Source of the DNA: Hanleya hanleyi
Taxonomy: Eukaryota; Mollusca; Polyplacophora; Lepidopleurida; Hanleyidae
Reading direction: 5' to 3'
Assembly (NCBI GenBank): GCA_036873755.1
Contig: JAVTVY010036947.1
Span: 92,061-156,060, forward strand
DNA length: 64,000 nucleotides
A program made the translations under genes and the position numbers. The notes beneath the pieces are model-generated. The model saw only the letters and a list, made by a program, of their open reading frames with translations, was not told the DNA's origin and did no database searches. Below, in pieces: positions 43,500 to 56,248 of this stretch (positions are counted from its first letter, which is position 1; each line of letters opens with the position of its first letter).

Positions 43500-43880
43500 T
43501 TGGCATTACAGGTTATTTTTCCTGGGTATTCTTGCATTTACCAGTTTTAACCCATGTCGAGGCGTTTACTCCATCAGACATCCACGATGCTCATCCATTA
43601 ACATTAGAGGAGTTGTTTGAGCTGATCTGTCATCACAGCTTCCGAGCTAGCGTCTATAATTCCGCTTAAGCCGGTGCTAGGGGCCTAGTGGATACTTCAT
43701 TATCTCCACATGAACAGCTGCAATAAAAGCGCGGCTGAGATACTACGGCTACATCCGAGAATCCACCGAATTCTCGAGTCTGAATGTTAGGTGTCGACGA
43801 ATGCTTTCCTGTATAGTTATATGGTTGCTTTTTAGTCGCCAGACGTCGTCAGTTTTCCCACCTCTTGCATATCGCTCCAA
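43500..43880 (+). repeat. Dispersed PLE-3'-end-like repeat (copy 4)
   Basis: Near-match to 6260-6640, with 'TCTATAATTCCGCTTAAGCC', 'GGTGCTAGGGGCC', GTGGA...TCCAC, AAAAGCGCGGCTGAGATAC (43725-43743) and 'GAGAATCCACCGAATTCTCG'. Both stems of the structured core can form here. Confidence 0.65.
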
Positions 43881-45209
43881 TCTGCTGTCTGACCGCTTGG
43901 TCAACAGGTAAACCCTTAAACGAGTTACCCGCCTGTCAATTTCACAACTCCGTCTTGTGTGTCACCTGCCTAATTCGTTTTTCTTCAAAACGCTCCATAA
44001 CGTCTAAATATGTCTAAATAAACAATTAGATAGAAACACAGAAAATGTGTGAACTGAAAGTTTTGAAATCTCATAGCTGTCAAGTAGTTTAAAAATCACA
44101 AGGAAAAACATTTTACTACCAGGTTATTGAGTAAATATCTCCAGACGTTCTTTCGTAATATGCTGCCGTCTATTGATAGCCTAGTTCGTCACTTTGACAC
44201 TGATAGTGAACAGAAATCGACATACGACAACTAACCCAGGAGTTGCAATATGGCTCAAGTTGAAAAAAAAATATCGAAAGGCTAGTATGTACTGCATATA
44301 TATCACGTAATTCTCAAATCTGATAGATCCGATAACATGAGAGTGCACCCTGTCAATCTGGAGGCTTTTTCCAGTGGCAGATTCCATTTCGCAAAAAATG
44401 GCTACAATGCATAGGCCTTGATATTAGATCTTATTTTTGGGTATATCACACAACTCGTCAGGTAATATGATAGTTTGGTGGAAACCATTTAATTACCACG
44501 TTATGACTACCAACACTTGCAACAGTAATTTTGAGTTCATATTTCCTCACAAGGAGCATAACCGGACATTAACGTGATCAATACTGAAGGCCCATTTGTC
44601 AAATACGGTCTCCCCCTTCTACAAGACCGGAGATGCGACTAGCCAGCTCGCGTAATCTGGGCTGCGATTGGTTGAATGGATGACGTCAGTCGAGCGGTTT
44701 CTAACCGGAAATCACGTGGCTGAAGTTTGACGATTGCTTTAAGGGGGGATAATACCTGAAATATAATTTTAACTTTCGTTACAGAGTGCCTTAAAAAATG
44801 TGGAATAAATAAAAAAGTAATTGGAATATTCTCTTCAAAATTTCACGTCTACCAGACACGTCTATGAGAAGGTCAAATATGTAGTAATTCGGGGAACTAC
44901 CCGAACGACATGAACGATGTGAAACCTACAGGCCTTCAAACATTACCAACCGAAATGACAATTAAAATATGCTTTGAATATGCACTACATACATTTTACG
45001 ATACTCACTATAACAACCGAGATGTGAGGAAACAAGTGGAATGTGTGAAATACCCACTGTGCACAATGAAAAGTAAATTCTAGAAACTGTTGAAAGTGGA
45101 GGATTTTCAAAATCTATGCTTCCATGACAACCTGTCCAACGAGATTTTCATCGAGAATTATGGGTACTTCATTTCGAACGCATGTTGTTGTTTATTGGGC
45201 GATACTTAC
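43881..45209. other. No gene recognised
   Basis: No coding region or classified repeat. 44620-44720 is locally GC-rich with 'GGATGACGTCAGTC', a CRE-like site without gene context. Confidence 0.4.
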
Positions 45210-45213
45210 TTAA

Positions 45214-45773
45214 CCCTATCTGGTCTGGGCTTGTTGGGACTTATCTTGGCCTGGAGGGGGGGGGGGATGCAAAGTGGCCCCCCGCCTGATTATTTGTTTT
45301 ACCCCTTGAGCTAGGGGGTTGAAACTTACCGCACCATACCCTTGAGTGAAGCTCTACCAGAAAATGTAAAAAATCCAAGATGGCTGCTTCGATGACGTCA
45401 TTTTCAAAAAAGGCATTTTTGGTCGATTTTTCGGTCAGATTTTTCAACTTTTTTATTTATGCAATTTTTCTGTAAAAACTTCATGATAAATTAGTAAATA
45501 TTAATGTGATGTGATTTTTGTCCACTTTTCATCGCGAAAAAGCAGAAATATTGAAGAAATATGACCAAAAAAAATCACATTTCTGGTACCCCACGTGGTC
45601 GACATCTTGGATTTACCCATGATCCTCTGCTCGGGGGGTCATGCAAATAGGCTCAATATGATGAACTATAAAGTCACGGAGTTTCAGCTCTCCAATTCTT
45701 GTCGTTCCGGAGATAGCGCAGAAAGTTTGGTAGAGGGGCAATTTCGCCCCCCTCCCCCCAGGCCAGGTAGGGG
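45214..45773 (+). mobile_element. piggyBac-like MITE, best-preserved copy (560 bp)
   Basis: Left end TTAA|CCCTATCTGGTCTGGG (45210 on). The right end reads, on the other strand, CCCCTACCTGGCCTGGG, followed outside by TAAT in place of TTAA. TTAA targets and CCC-starting inverted repeats are hallmarks of piggyBac. The interior has a G-run near 45255, 'TCCAAGATGGCTGC', 'GATGACGTCATTTTC' and 'GGTACCCCACGTGG'. No transposase is encoded, so it depends on an autonomous relative elsewhere. Confidence 0.75.
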
Positions 45774-45777
45774 TAAT

Positions 45778-46840
45778 CTACAGAAAAGGCAAACGAATAA
45801 CAACTATTGAATAATGAAGCTTACGACTTCAAATCACGTGTGACATACTTGCCGAAACCACAGGTGCGAAGAACGAGCTGAAATATTTACTTATTCTTGA
45901 CGCAAAATTCCACATGTTCAAAATAAGTTCCCACCTCCTTAGCTGTGATGGGGCACTGATGGAGAGAGTTCTCTGTGTGGAGTTGCATACGCCAACCTCT
46001 CCAAGAATATGTTTCTATATTGTTCGAAATGGATATTGTGACCCTTATTACATTGACATGATAAAATAAATATTCCTTCATGTGTGGCGTTTAGAAACTG
46101 TATCAATGACTATTTCGTTTTGGGACTATTTCCCGGACGTGCCGATCATTGCGGAATTAGCAATTAGCAGTGGCTTGGTTGCAATTCCTGCCGACCAGCG
46201 CAAAGGGGAGCACAGAACAACAATAACGCATAGAAATTGGATAATTGGTATCTTTCTTGAAGATTATGGAGATATTATGTGGTAGAAGGTGAGTATGATG
46301 TGTTTCCAAGGTGTATGAAACATTTCTGTCCCATGTTATGTTTGTGTCAAGCACTAAAAATGAGTTATGCGTCTCGAACTTACGTTTTCAACTTGAGTCT
46401 CTGGAGCACGTTGTTGTGTTGTTATGGTAATAGATACTCCATGCAGGGTATGCAAGCAGTATTGTGGGGAAGCATGCCCAATTTTAATCCTTTGAACTAT
46501 GTGAACATTTTTCCCGTGTAGCTTTTCATTTACACATTCTGATCATTAGTCTGCTATTTTAACCAGGAAAAATTGTATATACATTTTTTTCGGTGTTAGT
46601 AGCAGGTAAATTGACTGATGTTCCAAACAACATGTATAATGTACAAATTAAATTATCATGCCTTCATAACATAGGCTAAACGTAATTCTTTCTCTTTATT
46701 TGTACAGCCACTGCCATTGGAGTGATATCAGCTGATTCCCTTGGCACTGGATATTATGTGATATAAGATGAAGATGTGTCCCTATTTTGTAGAGTGACCA
46801 CTTGCCTACCAAAATAACTCCCTTGTTGTTCCCCGCCACG
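45778..46840. other. No gene recognised
   Basis: Short open frames at 46082-46285 and 46279-46521 have no recognisable family. Nothing else seen. Confidence 0.35.
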
Positions 46841-46899
46841 TAAGTGGGAAGGGGACTTGGAAATGCTACCGTTCGTCCATCCGTCCTTCCGTCTGTCCG

Positions 46900-47890
46900 C
46901 CCTTCCCAACCATGTTGTGAACGCGATATCTCGAGAACAATTCAACTCATCAACTTCAAACTTGGGGGGGGACTTGACATCAGTGAGAAGATGGCTGGGA
47001 TTGTTTTTCACCAAACTGCGTTATCCAAGATGGCCGCCGTCGGCCATCTTAGATTCCAACCATCCCAAAAATGTTGTGAACGCGATATCTCGAGAACAGT
47101 TCAACCGATTGACTTCAAACTTGGGGGGTGACTTGACATCAGTGAGAAGATGGCTGGGATTGTTTTCACCAAACTGCGTTAACCAAGATGGCCGCCGTCA
47201 GCCATCTTGAATTACATCCATCTCCAAAATGTTATGAACACGATATATCGAGAACAATTCAACCGATCGACTTCAAATCTGGGGAGTGACTTCACATCAA
47301 TAAGAAGATGACTGGAATTGATTTTCACTACACTACGTTAACCAAGATGGCCGCCGTCAGCCATCTTAGATTCCATCAATCTCCAAAATGTTATGAACAC
47401 GATATCTCGAGAACAATTCAACCGATCGACTTCAAATCTGGAGAGTGACTTGACATCAGTGAGAAGATGACTGGAATTGTTTTTCACCAAACTGCGTTAT
47501 CCAAGCCGCCGTCGGCCATCTTAGATTCCAACCATCCCAAACATGTTGTGAACGCGATATCTCGAGAACAGTTCAACCGATTGACTTCAAACTTAGGGGG
47601 TGATTTAACATCAGTGAGAAGATGACTGGGATTGTTTTTCACCAAACTGCGTCTTCCAAGATGGCCGCTGTCCGCCATCTTAGATTCCATCCATCCCCAA
47701 AATGTTGTGAACACGATATCTCGAGAACAATTCAGCCGATGGACATCAAGTATGGAGGGTGACTTTACATCACTAGCTACCCATCCGTCCTTCCATCCCT
47801 CAAAACGTGCTTTCGTCCCTCATACCGTCCTTCCATCCCAACCATCTTGTGAACGCGATATCTCAAGAACAATTAAACCGATTAACTTCA
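46900..47890. repeat. 159-bp tandem repeat with an internal hairpin, about 6 units
   Basis: Units start at 46914, 47073, 47231, 47390, 47545 and 47704, with a partial one near 47847. Each has 'GAACGCGATATCTCGAGAAC', 'CGATTGACTTCAAACTTGG', 'GACTTGACATCAGTGAGAAG' and a 10-base hairpin AAGATGGCCG-CCGT-CGGCCATCTT (47027-47050 in the first unit). Flanks carry 'CGTCCTTCCATCC' runs. Open frames of about 100 codons on both strands are by-products of the unit. Confidence 0.85.
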
Positions 47891-48576
47891 AACTTAGCGG
47901 ATGGCTGATATCTCAGAAGAAAGTCACTCATTTTTCGGCACAACTATGCCACCGGATGATCTTTCTCGATCACCCTGTCTCCTTTCTTCCGTAGACATTT
48001 GCAACATTGTCCTTCACAATTATATCTCCTTCACATCAACAACACCACACTTCTAGCAACAATTTACCATCACACAAAATATATATGGTGATTATATCCC
48101 GTGTGTGTGAGAAACCCATTTCCAGACAAGCTTTTTGGCGGGGGACCTGCTAGCTACTCAGCTTGTTTTTATTTGGAAATGTAAGTATCATATTCAGGTA
48201 ATTCATTAATGTTTTTCATGTTATTGTCAATTGCAGCACTTTTTCTTTCACTCTTCAATATACTAAACATCTATTATATTGTCTACAGCTGGGATGATTA
48301 ATTCCAGGATTAATAAGTAATCATGTTGGAAAATGTAGTATACAATACATGGGCATTCCCAACTCCTTCCGTTTCATTGAAAGGGGTTAATTCCGTTTCA
48401 TTAATATTCATGAGGTCGTTTGAAGAAGTCCCAACAACAAAATGGTGACCTCCAATGTTTCACTTCCTCTGATGCCCTGTTCTGTTTTTCACTTTTTTAG
48501 GTATTTCTCTTTCCACTCCAATAACCAACTGTTTGGGAGTTCTTGGGGCCTTCCAACCTGTGTTTTATGCCACTTG
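47891..48576. other. No gene recognised
   Basis: Nothing identifiable between the tandem array and the left end of the large DNA element. Confidence 0.4.
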
Positions 48577-49899
48577 TAAGGGAGCGTTCCCAATTATGGT
48601 TTTTGCTTCGTTCGTTTAAATTACGGGGAAAAAACCAAGTCGTTCTACACCCATCGTTTTGATTTTCGTGGAAAACCATTGAAAAAACCATTCAACGCAT
48701 TGGGTCGTTCGCCAGTGAACGAAGTCGTTCGTTTTACAGAAAACAATTGCGTTTTTTTCCTTCTTTGTTTGCCATCGTTCGATCGTTCGCTGGAAAACGA
48801 TGGCGCAATAATACAATCACGTGATGTTCGCATTATCCAGCCTGATAACACAATCTCCGTGGGCACGGAGAAAAGAACCCGTTAATTCAAAGCAGCATTC
48901 TCTGACGTTTGGATAGGCAGTAAATTAATTTTACGTGTAACTAGATGTTGAAGTTCAGCTACATAATTAGACGACAGAAGTAATTAATGCACGTTTTTTC
49001 CCCGACTTGAGTAGACACCCTCGCGTCAAACCCTGCATGGTTATTCGGTTCGTTCTGAAGGCTATCTCCTTGCCAATCCTCGACCGCATTATTCATTGTT
49101 ATCTGAATTTGTATTATATTGATGGCTATATGTACGTGTAGTAAACAAACGCCAGCCCCGAATTCCACCAGCACCGCGATATCATTTATTGAATATCAAT
49201 CTTTCCATGGTAATTCATAAGCTCCGTAATTCCTTCAACGCCCCATCCCAAAAAGAAATCTTCATTTTTTTCATTTTTAAAATTTATTTCTTTCTCGATT
49301 AACAATTTGTAAATATAAGTTTTAGCAAGAACAATGATTTTTTTTGACATATGACAAATAATTAAAAGCAGCATTGTGTTAGCTTTCAAATGTCCGAATC
49401 TTTATTGATGTGTGTTCAGTGTGATTAATACTTTTAACTATATTTAAGGGTGCAGATTTGGGTCAAGTTTGTTTAATGCTACCGTAACTTTAACCAAATG
49501 TGATATATTTTATGTGTTGCATGTAACAGCGGTCTTATTTGAATTCTTGAAGTAAATACGTTCAGAATGGCGCGTGATTTATAAGGCCCCAGAAGGTCGG
49601 TTGGAACTAAGCATACACAGTTACCGGAACCAATTTTCCAAAAATAACTTCCGAATCCGAAGTAAATTAAAATAAGAAATTACTTACAAGGATTAATTGT
49701 ATGTAATGTTCAATTATAATGGAATATCTACAGATAGTATCAATAGACGTGTTGTTTTAACATAGAAATAGCAGATTATAATTACAAAAATATCAACAGA
49801 TTTAAATAAGTACATGTAATATATATATATATGTTTTAATGCACAGCAGTCTTAGCCCATGTATATCCTAACCTGACATCACAAGTATAACCCAAGGCA

Positions 49900-50145
49900 C
49901 CCACGAGAACACTAAATCATCAGTGATGTATTCAATGTATTTTGTTGTCTTTGTTTGATATTGTCTGTGATGTTTTCACATTGTTTTTATGTTTCTTGTA
50001 TGATGTTTCTTTTAATGTCCTATTGTTTTAGTGTCTTAATTGTTCTGTCTTAATGTACTCATGTTATATTTGTTTTAATGTATGTCTTAATGTATATGCA
50101 TTTTAGTCCTATGGACAAAACTGAGCAATAAGTCTATCTATCTGT
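49900..50145 (+). repeat. Possible LINE 3' tail
   Basis: T-rich sequence with repeated 'TCTTAATGT' pieces ending 'GAGCAATAAGTCTATCTATCTG', the type of short TCTA microsatellite tail that follows many CR1/Jockey LINEs. No RT sequence is attached, so the call is weak. Confidence 0.3.
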
Positions 50146-50255
50146 AAATTAATATATTCTTTGTGACACTTATCATCTGATAGCAAGCTGTGGGATATAA
50201 TATCCAAAAGTTCTTCAACCGTAGTAAGCTCTAATCCGGACCGTATATAATACCG

Positions 50256-50279
50256 TGGAGCCTACTATAGTAGGCTCCA
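50256..50279. repeat. Perfect 24-bp palindrome
   Basis: TGGAGCCTACTA followed at once by its exact complement, with no spacer. It lies inside the 7.7 kb element, next to 'CCGTATATAATACCG'. Function unknown. Confidence 0.85.
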
Positions 50280-50898
50280 TGATAATACCGAAGCCATTTT
50301 GATAATAACGTCCCAGTGTTGAGAATTGTCGTAACTAAAATTCTATCATTTTCTGAATTGCTATTCAATAAATAAAAACAACGGCAATATACGGACTGTA
50401 ACGGAGACCGTGAATCGAAATTTCTGTTGATCTAAGGTTAAATAAACACATTTGAGTTGTAGACGGTATCGAGGAGACCAACGTATTGTGTCCAGCTGTG
50501 AAGTGTGGCCGCGAACATCACAAGAATGCTTTGCTGCCAGACGCGTAATGGTGTCAAGAAACTTTCAAAACAAAACAAAATGTAGAAATTGTACGCACGA
50601 TGAAAGGAACACGTGGAGAGAGACACACGGGTATATTGCAATAAAAGGACATACTATTTCTAACCTGCTTAATCAATTGTTTTTCGTCGCACAAGTCGTA
50701 TCTATCACAGTATCCTACCACATGATCGTTTATCGTCGCATTGTACTTTCCTGCTAATCCTGATAAGTAGTCGTTCGATTTTTGTGTTCTAGACACTCTC
50801 ACGAGATTGGAGTAAATCTCGTACACGTCATTCCCCCCCCGCCCACCATGGTCTCCTCTTCAGTCAGACTGCGGGCAGGTCATACAACATCAGTTTAA

Positions 50899-53800
50899 GG
50901 GAGCGTGTCAAAAGTTTTGACGCGAACGCGTTCATTTTTGAACAGGGGGTCGTTCATTTCCGCATGCGTCAGGCCGTTCATTTTACACAGCAGCGTCAGA
51001 AAATGAACAGTGTAACGTTCATTATTGAACGTTCATTTTTGAACGTTCATTTTTTTAATGCACTCTGACGTTCATTTTCGCACGTTCGTTTTCGCATGTT
51101 CATTTTCTCACGTGCGCAAACGGCTGGCGTTTGACTCGAGCAGAAATGAACAACATACAGAAAGCTGCCATCCCGATATCAAAAAACGCGCCGGATCAAA
51201 TCTACTTTCTCATCGCGCGTCATTCCCGTGTTTTAGATTTTATTGTCTTTTGCTCCATGTCTTTTGCTTCGTGTGTGTATATATTCAATGCATTCCGTAA
51301 TCATTACATTGGTCAATACATTGGTCTATGACAAATATCCATCTTCTTTAAAGAAATGTGTTGATTTGTTGGTGTTCGAACTGCGTCATTTTGTTTTATT
51401 TACAAATGAAGGGGCCCTCACAGGTTGCATAATGACGGGCGCCACATGCGTGATGAAGTCTCCACGTGAATCAATCGGTCCATATATCTTTTTTAAAGAA
51501 ATAGCTTGATGTGTTGGCAATCAGAACTGTTTATTCAAGGTTTATTTTTTTTATCATGGAATTAAAACTTTGAACTCCATGGTTTTATTGACAAATAGGA
51601 GACCTCACATGGCGGCCTACCTTGAGATATGACGGGAGCCGCATGGCGTCTCTGCGTGATTCAGTCGGGCCATGTCTTTTTATAATAATCATACATGTAG
51701 TTTGTAGGCCTGTATACTTTACCTGATTTACTCATTTCTTATTGAAGAAAATATTACTGAAGACAAAAAATTCCCAATGTCATAAGAATAAATCGTTATA
51801 TAAGTGAATAACTTTCGTATATTTATATGTCTATATTATACTTTTGTCACTATGTATTTCCTTTGCGATTACCGGGAGGCGCACAAATAAGTTCGGCTTA
51901 TTGCGCTCCTGTCGTCAAATAAACTATTTAAACCAAGTGAATGGCGATATTGTGGTTACTCCGGAAATAGGGAGCTGATCAATTTCTCTTTTCTCCCCCA
52001 GTGCGGATGCAATTGACATATTTCCAAGCAAAAAGGAAACACGTTTTTTTTTCTTTTCTTGTTCTTGATTACTATTGCGATTTGTTTTCTCCATTATATA
52101 TCTCTGACAAAGTTCATCCATGTGTGGAGAAAGATGGAAAACTGGGCTCCAAGATTCTGACAATGTTAGTATGGAGATGTATAAATTCCAATTAAACAAG
52201 TGTGAACTATAATAAAGGTGATGGTACGATAAGGCGGGATTTTGGCCAATACGTGGTCCGGTTGAATTCGAAAAAATAAAATTTCCTAAAAACACTTAGG
52301 TCTTAGTGTAACGGCAAGAGAAAATATAAGTACACAATATGTGAAAGTTTTAGTGCGATTGCGTTATGATTATAGTTATCACATGAAACGGAAATCCACA
52401 GCTTATGCTATTTCGTGAAAAAGGGTCTAAATCGAGTCCTTCAGACACGCGTTTAGACGCGAACGTGGACTAGAACGCCATTTAACCCGGTGTTGTGTGG
52501 TAACATTATATTCCCACTGCTGGGAGATCTTTTTGGTCCAAAGGGTCCTTCATACTGAAAACTGAAAAGTTATGATTCATAACGTTTGAAGTTTTCGTAA
52601 GTAGATTAAAGTGACAAAATCGCCTGTTACAGTTGTTCGTATGTCGTGTTGTAGTGGATACGCACGTTTGATCACAAGCGTCGCGAAATTTTGTTGTACC
52701 GGGTTCGAATCCCAAGAGGTCAACATGTGTGACGTCGACAATTTATTTCAATCTTTCTCAAAATTGCATTCAGTATCTGAAATAAGATTTAAGGCTATCA
52801 GTATGAACCAATTAAAAGTAAAATAAATATTGTTTACTGATGACACTATACCGTGTGGACATTACGGGCCAATCAAACGTTGAAATCGACCGTTCAGTCG
52901 CTACCTGTAACAACGGCAATATATTCGCCTAAATTGTGTATTTATTCTCCAATATGTGCATGTGAAATCGACTGCAACGTGGTGAAATAATAACGTCTTG
53001 GTACCGAAAATATGCGAAGTTATCATGGTTCACCGTAACATTCAGTCCGTTGATTGACAGCTGCCGCCGACGACAGATTGTACATTGCATTGTGATTGAC
53101 ATATGGAGAGAAGAAATGTACATTCCTATATGCGTCGGCTGGCTGTGGGCAAACCCCCGCCTAACAATACAATCTCCTTTATAATTTCAGTTCAGGAAAT
53201 GAGCTGCGGCAAATATACTTTATATTTATAAAACCAAGACAGGTGTTAAAAATTCGATGAATGCATATTAATAATTTCAAAACATGACTAATTTCCTTCC
53301 CGCAGCTAAAGACATCTCAATTCTGGCGCATGATTGGTGGGGGGCTATGCATTCAACAACTATTTATCTAGTCCTGTTGTGAGAAGCATGGCTTTCGAAC
53401 CTCGCATTTCATGATCGTGGTCCTTGTCACATACAAATAATGCTCCGTATAATTCTGTATTGTGCAATAAATTCCTGTTCTCAGTGTGATTCACATGACA
53501 CCAAACTGTAAAATTGGATTCATGAAAAAAAATCACTTTCATTCTGAAATACTTCAGATGAGAGATAATCGGTACTCGATCATTGGATATGTAACTTATA
53601 ACACAATCACGAGGACAAAACGTTAGAACTCTTGGGGGTAATTTTCTCTTCAAGTAATTTTGAATTTAATAGCGAAAAATGTATTTCAGATTTCATATCG
53701 ATCATGTGATATGGTGAAATATAAGTGAATCGTTTATTGAGCTTAATTGATCTATCAAAATACGATAATAAAATCAACGCTATATTGATATGTGCATCTG

Positions 53801-55005
53801 TTCAAGGGGCTTTCCGTGATGGATCATTTTTAACACCAAATAATAAATATAACGAACAGCATTTAGAACACCGCAAGATGTGTAATAAATTAAATTGAAA
53901 CAATATTATGTCGAGTTTCAAATGTTGACAGTGTCAGTTACGGCCTACCAGGAAAATCCCGGGTGGTAATTTGGTGTGCATAAAAAGCCATCTGGACCTG
54001 GAGACTGTCACTATTTTTCCATACGAAAAAAATTAGTAGCGGTGAAGAAATCTGATGCAATGAAGCACACACCTTACAATTCTATATACCCGGGAACAGC
54101 AACGACTCTGAGCTCGCCCCCTTTCTGGGCCTCATGTGCAGACGATCCTCGCGCGTCACACACTGTCAATACAGAGCAGGTCGGACAGTACAAATAGGGA
54201 ACAGCTAGGGATTTAGCATATACGGTTAATATTCGGGATCAACATTCGCCGACTTTACGTAATATAATAATGTGTGGTTTGATATCACAACAAAGTCCTT
54301 ATTTGTCTATCAAATTAAATCAAATTACGAACGTTTTAAGGAGCTTAATTCATCAACTTGTTCACCCGATTATTGTATCATTCTTTACGATATTTGGTCA
54401 CATCGGACTTTCAATGAGGCCAAATCAGTATGGTGATATTTCTCTGTCGAAGTTTAATATTATATAGTTCATCTCGTTTTCTTCCAAAAAAATAATACAC
54501 GCGCGTTTATTATTAGTTCCTCTATGTCGCTCGTTCTATAATTCCCGGTAAATAATTCCCCAGAATATGCACGAAAGATCCACTTTTATTTTTTTAAATA
54601 CATTTATTGAATTTGCTGTAGATAAACGTCAAATCTTTGCCGTAGTTGCTTTGAAAGAACGAAAGTATTTCTTCAGAGGAAGTGGGTTACATACCTGCGA
54701 AAGCTAGTGCAAGTCAAAGGTGCTGCCTTTTCGAGTGATCTGTTTTTGTTTGTTTTTTTTCGTTCTAGTATAAGTCGACACGATAGCCGTAATGTGAGCT
54801 CTTCAGCGAATTCTGACCGCTATCATACACACTAATTTGAACGTTCAAAAAAGAACGTTCTTTTTCTGACGTTCATTTTTTCTGACGGGGTGGTGTTCAT
54901 TTTCTGACTGTCGAACGTTCGTTTGCTCGAAGAAAAAGAACGAGCACCTGTTCATTTTCTGACGCATTCTTTTAGTTTGAACGTCAAAACTTTTGACACG
55001 CTCCC
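50899..55005. mobile_element. Nested non-autonomous DNA element (4.1 kb), Harbinger-like
   Basis: Ends are perfect inverted repeats of 24 bases starting GGGAGCGTGTCAAAAG (50899-50922 and 54982-55005), flanked by TAA (50896-50898, 55006-55008). Within about 200 bases of each end, the motifs GTCAGAAAATGAAC and TGAACGTTCA (a palindrome) recur many times in both orientations, as expected for transposase-binding subterminal repeats. The first seven terminal bases and the target match the enclosing element, so the two belong to one superfamily but to different families. No transposase or other recognisable gene lies inside. Confidence 0.75.
52637..52720 (+). repeat. tRNA-like sequence (pseudogene or SINE head)
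   Basis: Has a B-box GGGTTCGAATCCC (52700-52713) and an A-box-like 'TAGTGGATACG' (about 52651), spaced as in a tRNA, with 'TTTGATCACAAGCG' in the anticodon-arm position. The T-stem pairs over only three bases and the acceptor ends do not pair, so it is not a functional tRNA gene. Confidence 0.4.
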
Positions 55006-56248
55006 TAACCATGGAGTTAAATATATTACTTGCACAGGCCAGATAGACAAAGTTTGCCGGAAAATTCAAGCCACGCTTATTTAAACTCTTATATCATTTA
55101 GTATGTATCGCAAAATACATGACATGATGGCATTTCAAATGATTAATAACTTTGAAACGAAAATGTTTATTTCAAGAATAACACTAAATTGTGTTGACAT
55201 GGAAATTTAGGCATTCTTCACAAAAGCGCTGCGTATGTTTTTAAATGAATTTAAATAACAAATAATATCATTCATTCAACATTACCAGAAATTTTTGGTG
55301 TCTTATTCCTGAAAAAATGTGAGATGTGAATCTTGGCTGGGCGGCAAAAGCAAATTGAATAGTGGTACGGCCTCACGAGGCAAGGGGGGGGGGACTACTA
55401 TCATAGCACTTCAGGGGAGTGTCGAGGGGACGCCTGGGTCCCGGAAGCTCCTGGGGTCTAGATCCCCGGGGAAGCGTTCAGAGCGATTTCCGGTGAATAA
55501 AATCACTCTACAATGAAGAGTATTTTTAGTTATTTTCTAATCCTTTACCATGAAAACGCAATCGATAGGGGCTTTCTGCGATTCTGGATTAGAAATTAAT
55601 AGAGTAAAGTTAAAGCTAGACATATTCGTGGCCGATACAATTATTATGGGCAGTGGTGTTAATAAATTCATTGTACAAGTAGCGCAATCTAAATTCATAA
55701 TTCAAATGTAGAGATACCGCTAGCTATACTTCTGCGATAATATTATCAGATGGCGCTCGTAGTTTTTCACAACGGGTAGTAAATGCAAACATTGACTTAT
55801 TTCGTGGACAAGGACGCAAAAAGAAGCAGAAAAAAAAGAAAAAAACCAACACTGAATAGTTCATGATAGATTATATTTATAAATTCTCGTCAGAATGCAC
55901 ACATACCGTGGTCAGTTTAATACGGTGCCGGGTATATACCGGTAGGCCTGTTATCGACGGCTTAACAGCCTACACGTTTGAGCTACCATCATTCGAGCAG
56001 TGTGTGGGCGTGTCTTAGTGTGACGTCACTCAGGCGGAACTACTTTTAATCGTTTTTTCTGCAGCAAGTCACAGCCTTGGAAACTCTATAGAAAACCATC
56101 GAACGAACGCAATGGTTTTTTCGTCGTTCGTTTTTTCAATGTTTTTTTTGAAAAAACGAACCAACGATACACCCATCGTTCGTGGCATGGTTTAAACGAA
56201 ATGGTTTAAACCATGAAAACACGAACGTTAAATGGGAACGCTCCCTAA

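Larger units (their letters stand above)
48580..56245. mobile_element. Large non-autonomous DNA element (7.7 kb), Harbinger-like
   Basis: Inverted ends GGGAGCGTTCCCA (48580-48592 and complement at 56233-56245), both flanked outside by TAA (48577-48579, 56246-56248). Subterminal regions on both sides are crowded with CGTTCG/CGAACG and 'ACACCCATCGTT' motifs. A 3-bp TAA target is typical of PIF/Harbinger elements. No frame inside resembles a Harbinger nuclease or MYB-like protein, so the element is non-autonomous or gutted. A 4.1 kb related element is nested inside. The class is inferred from target size and ends only. Confidence 0.65.

Noticed and set aside
46844..47714. Coding sequences of about 95-117 codons on both strands
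   Set aside because: They follow the 159-bp satellite and repeat with it. No start context or unique domain.
52637..52720. Functional tRNA gene
   Set aside because: Good B-box, but the T-stem and acceptor stem do not pair properly.
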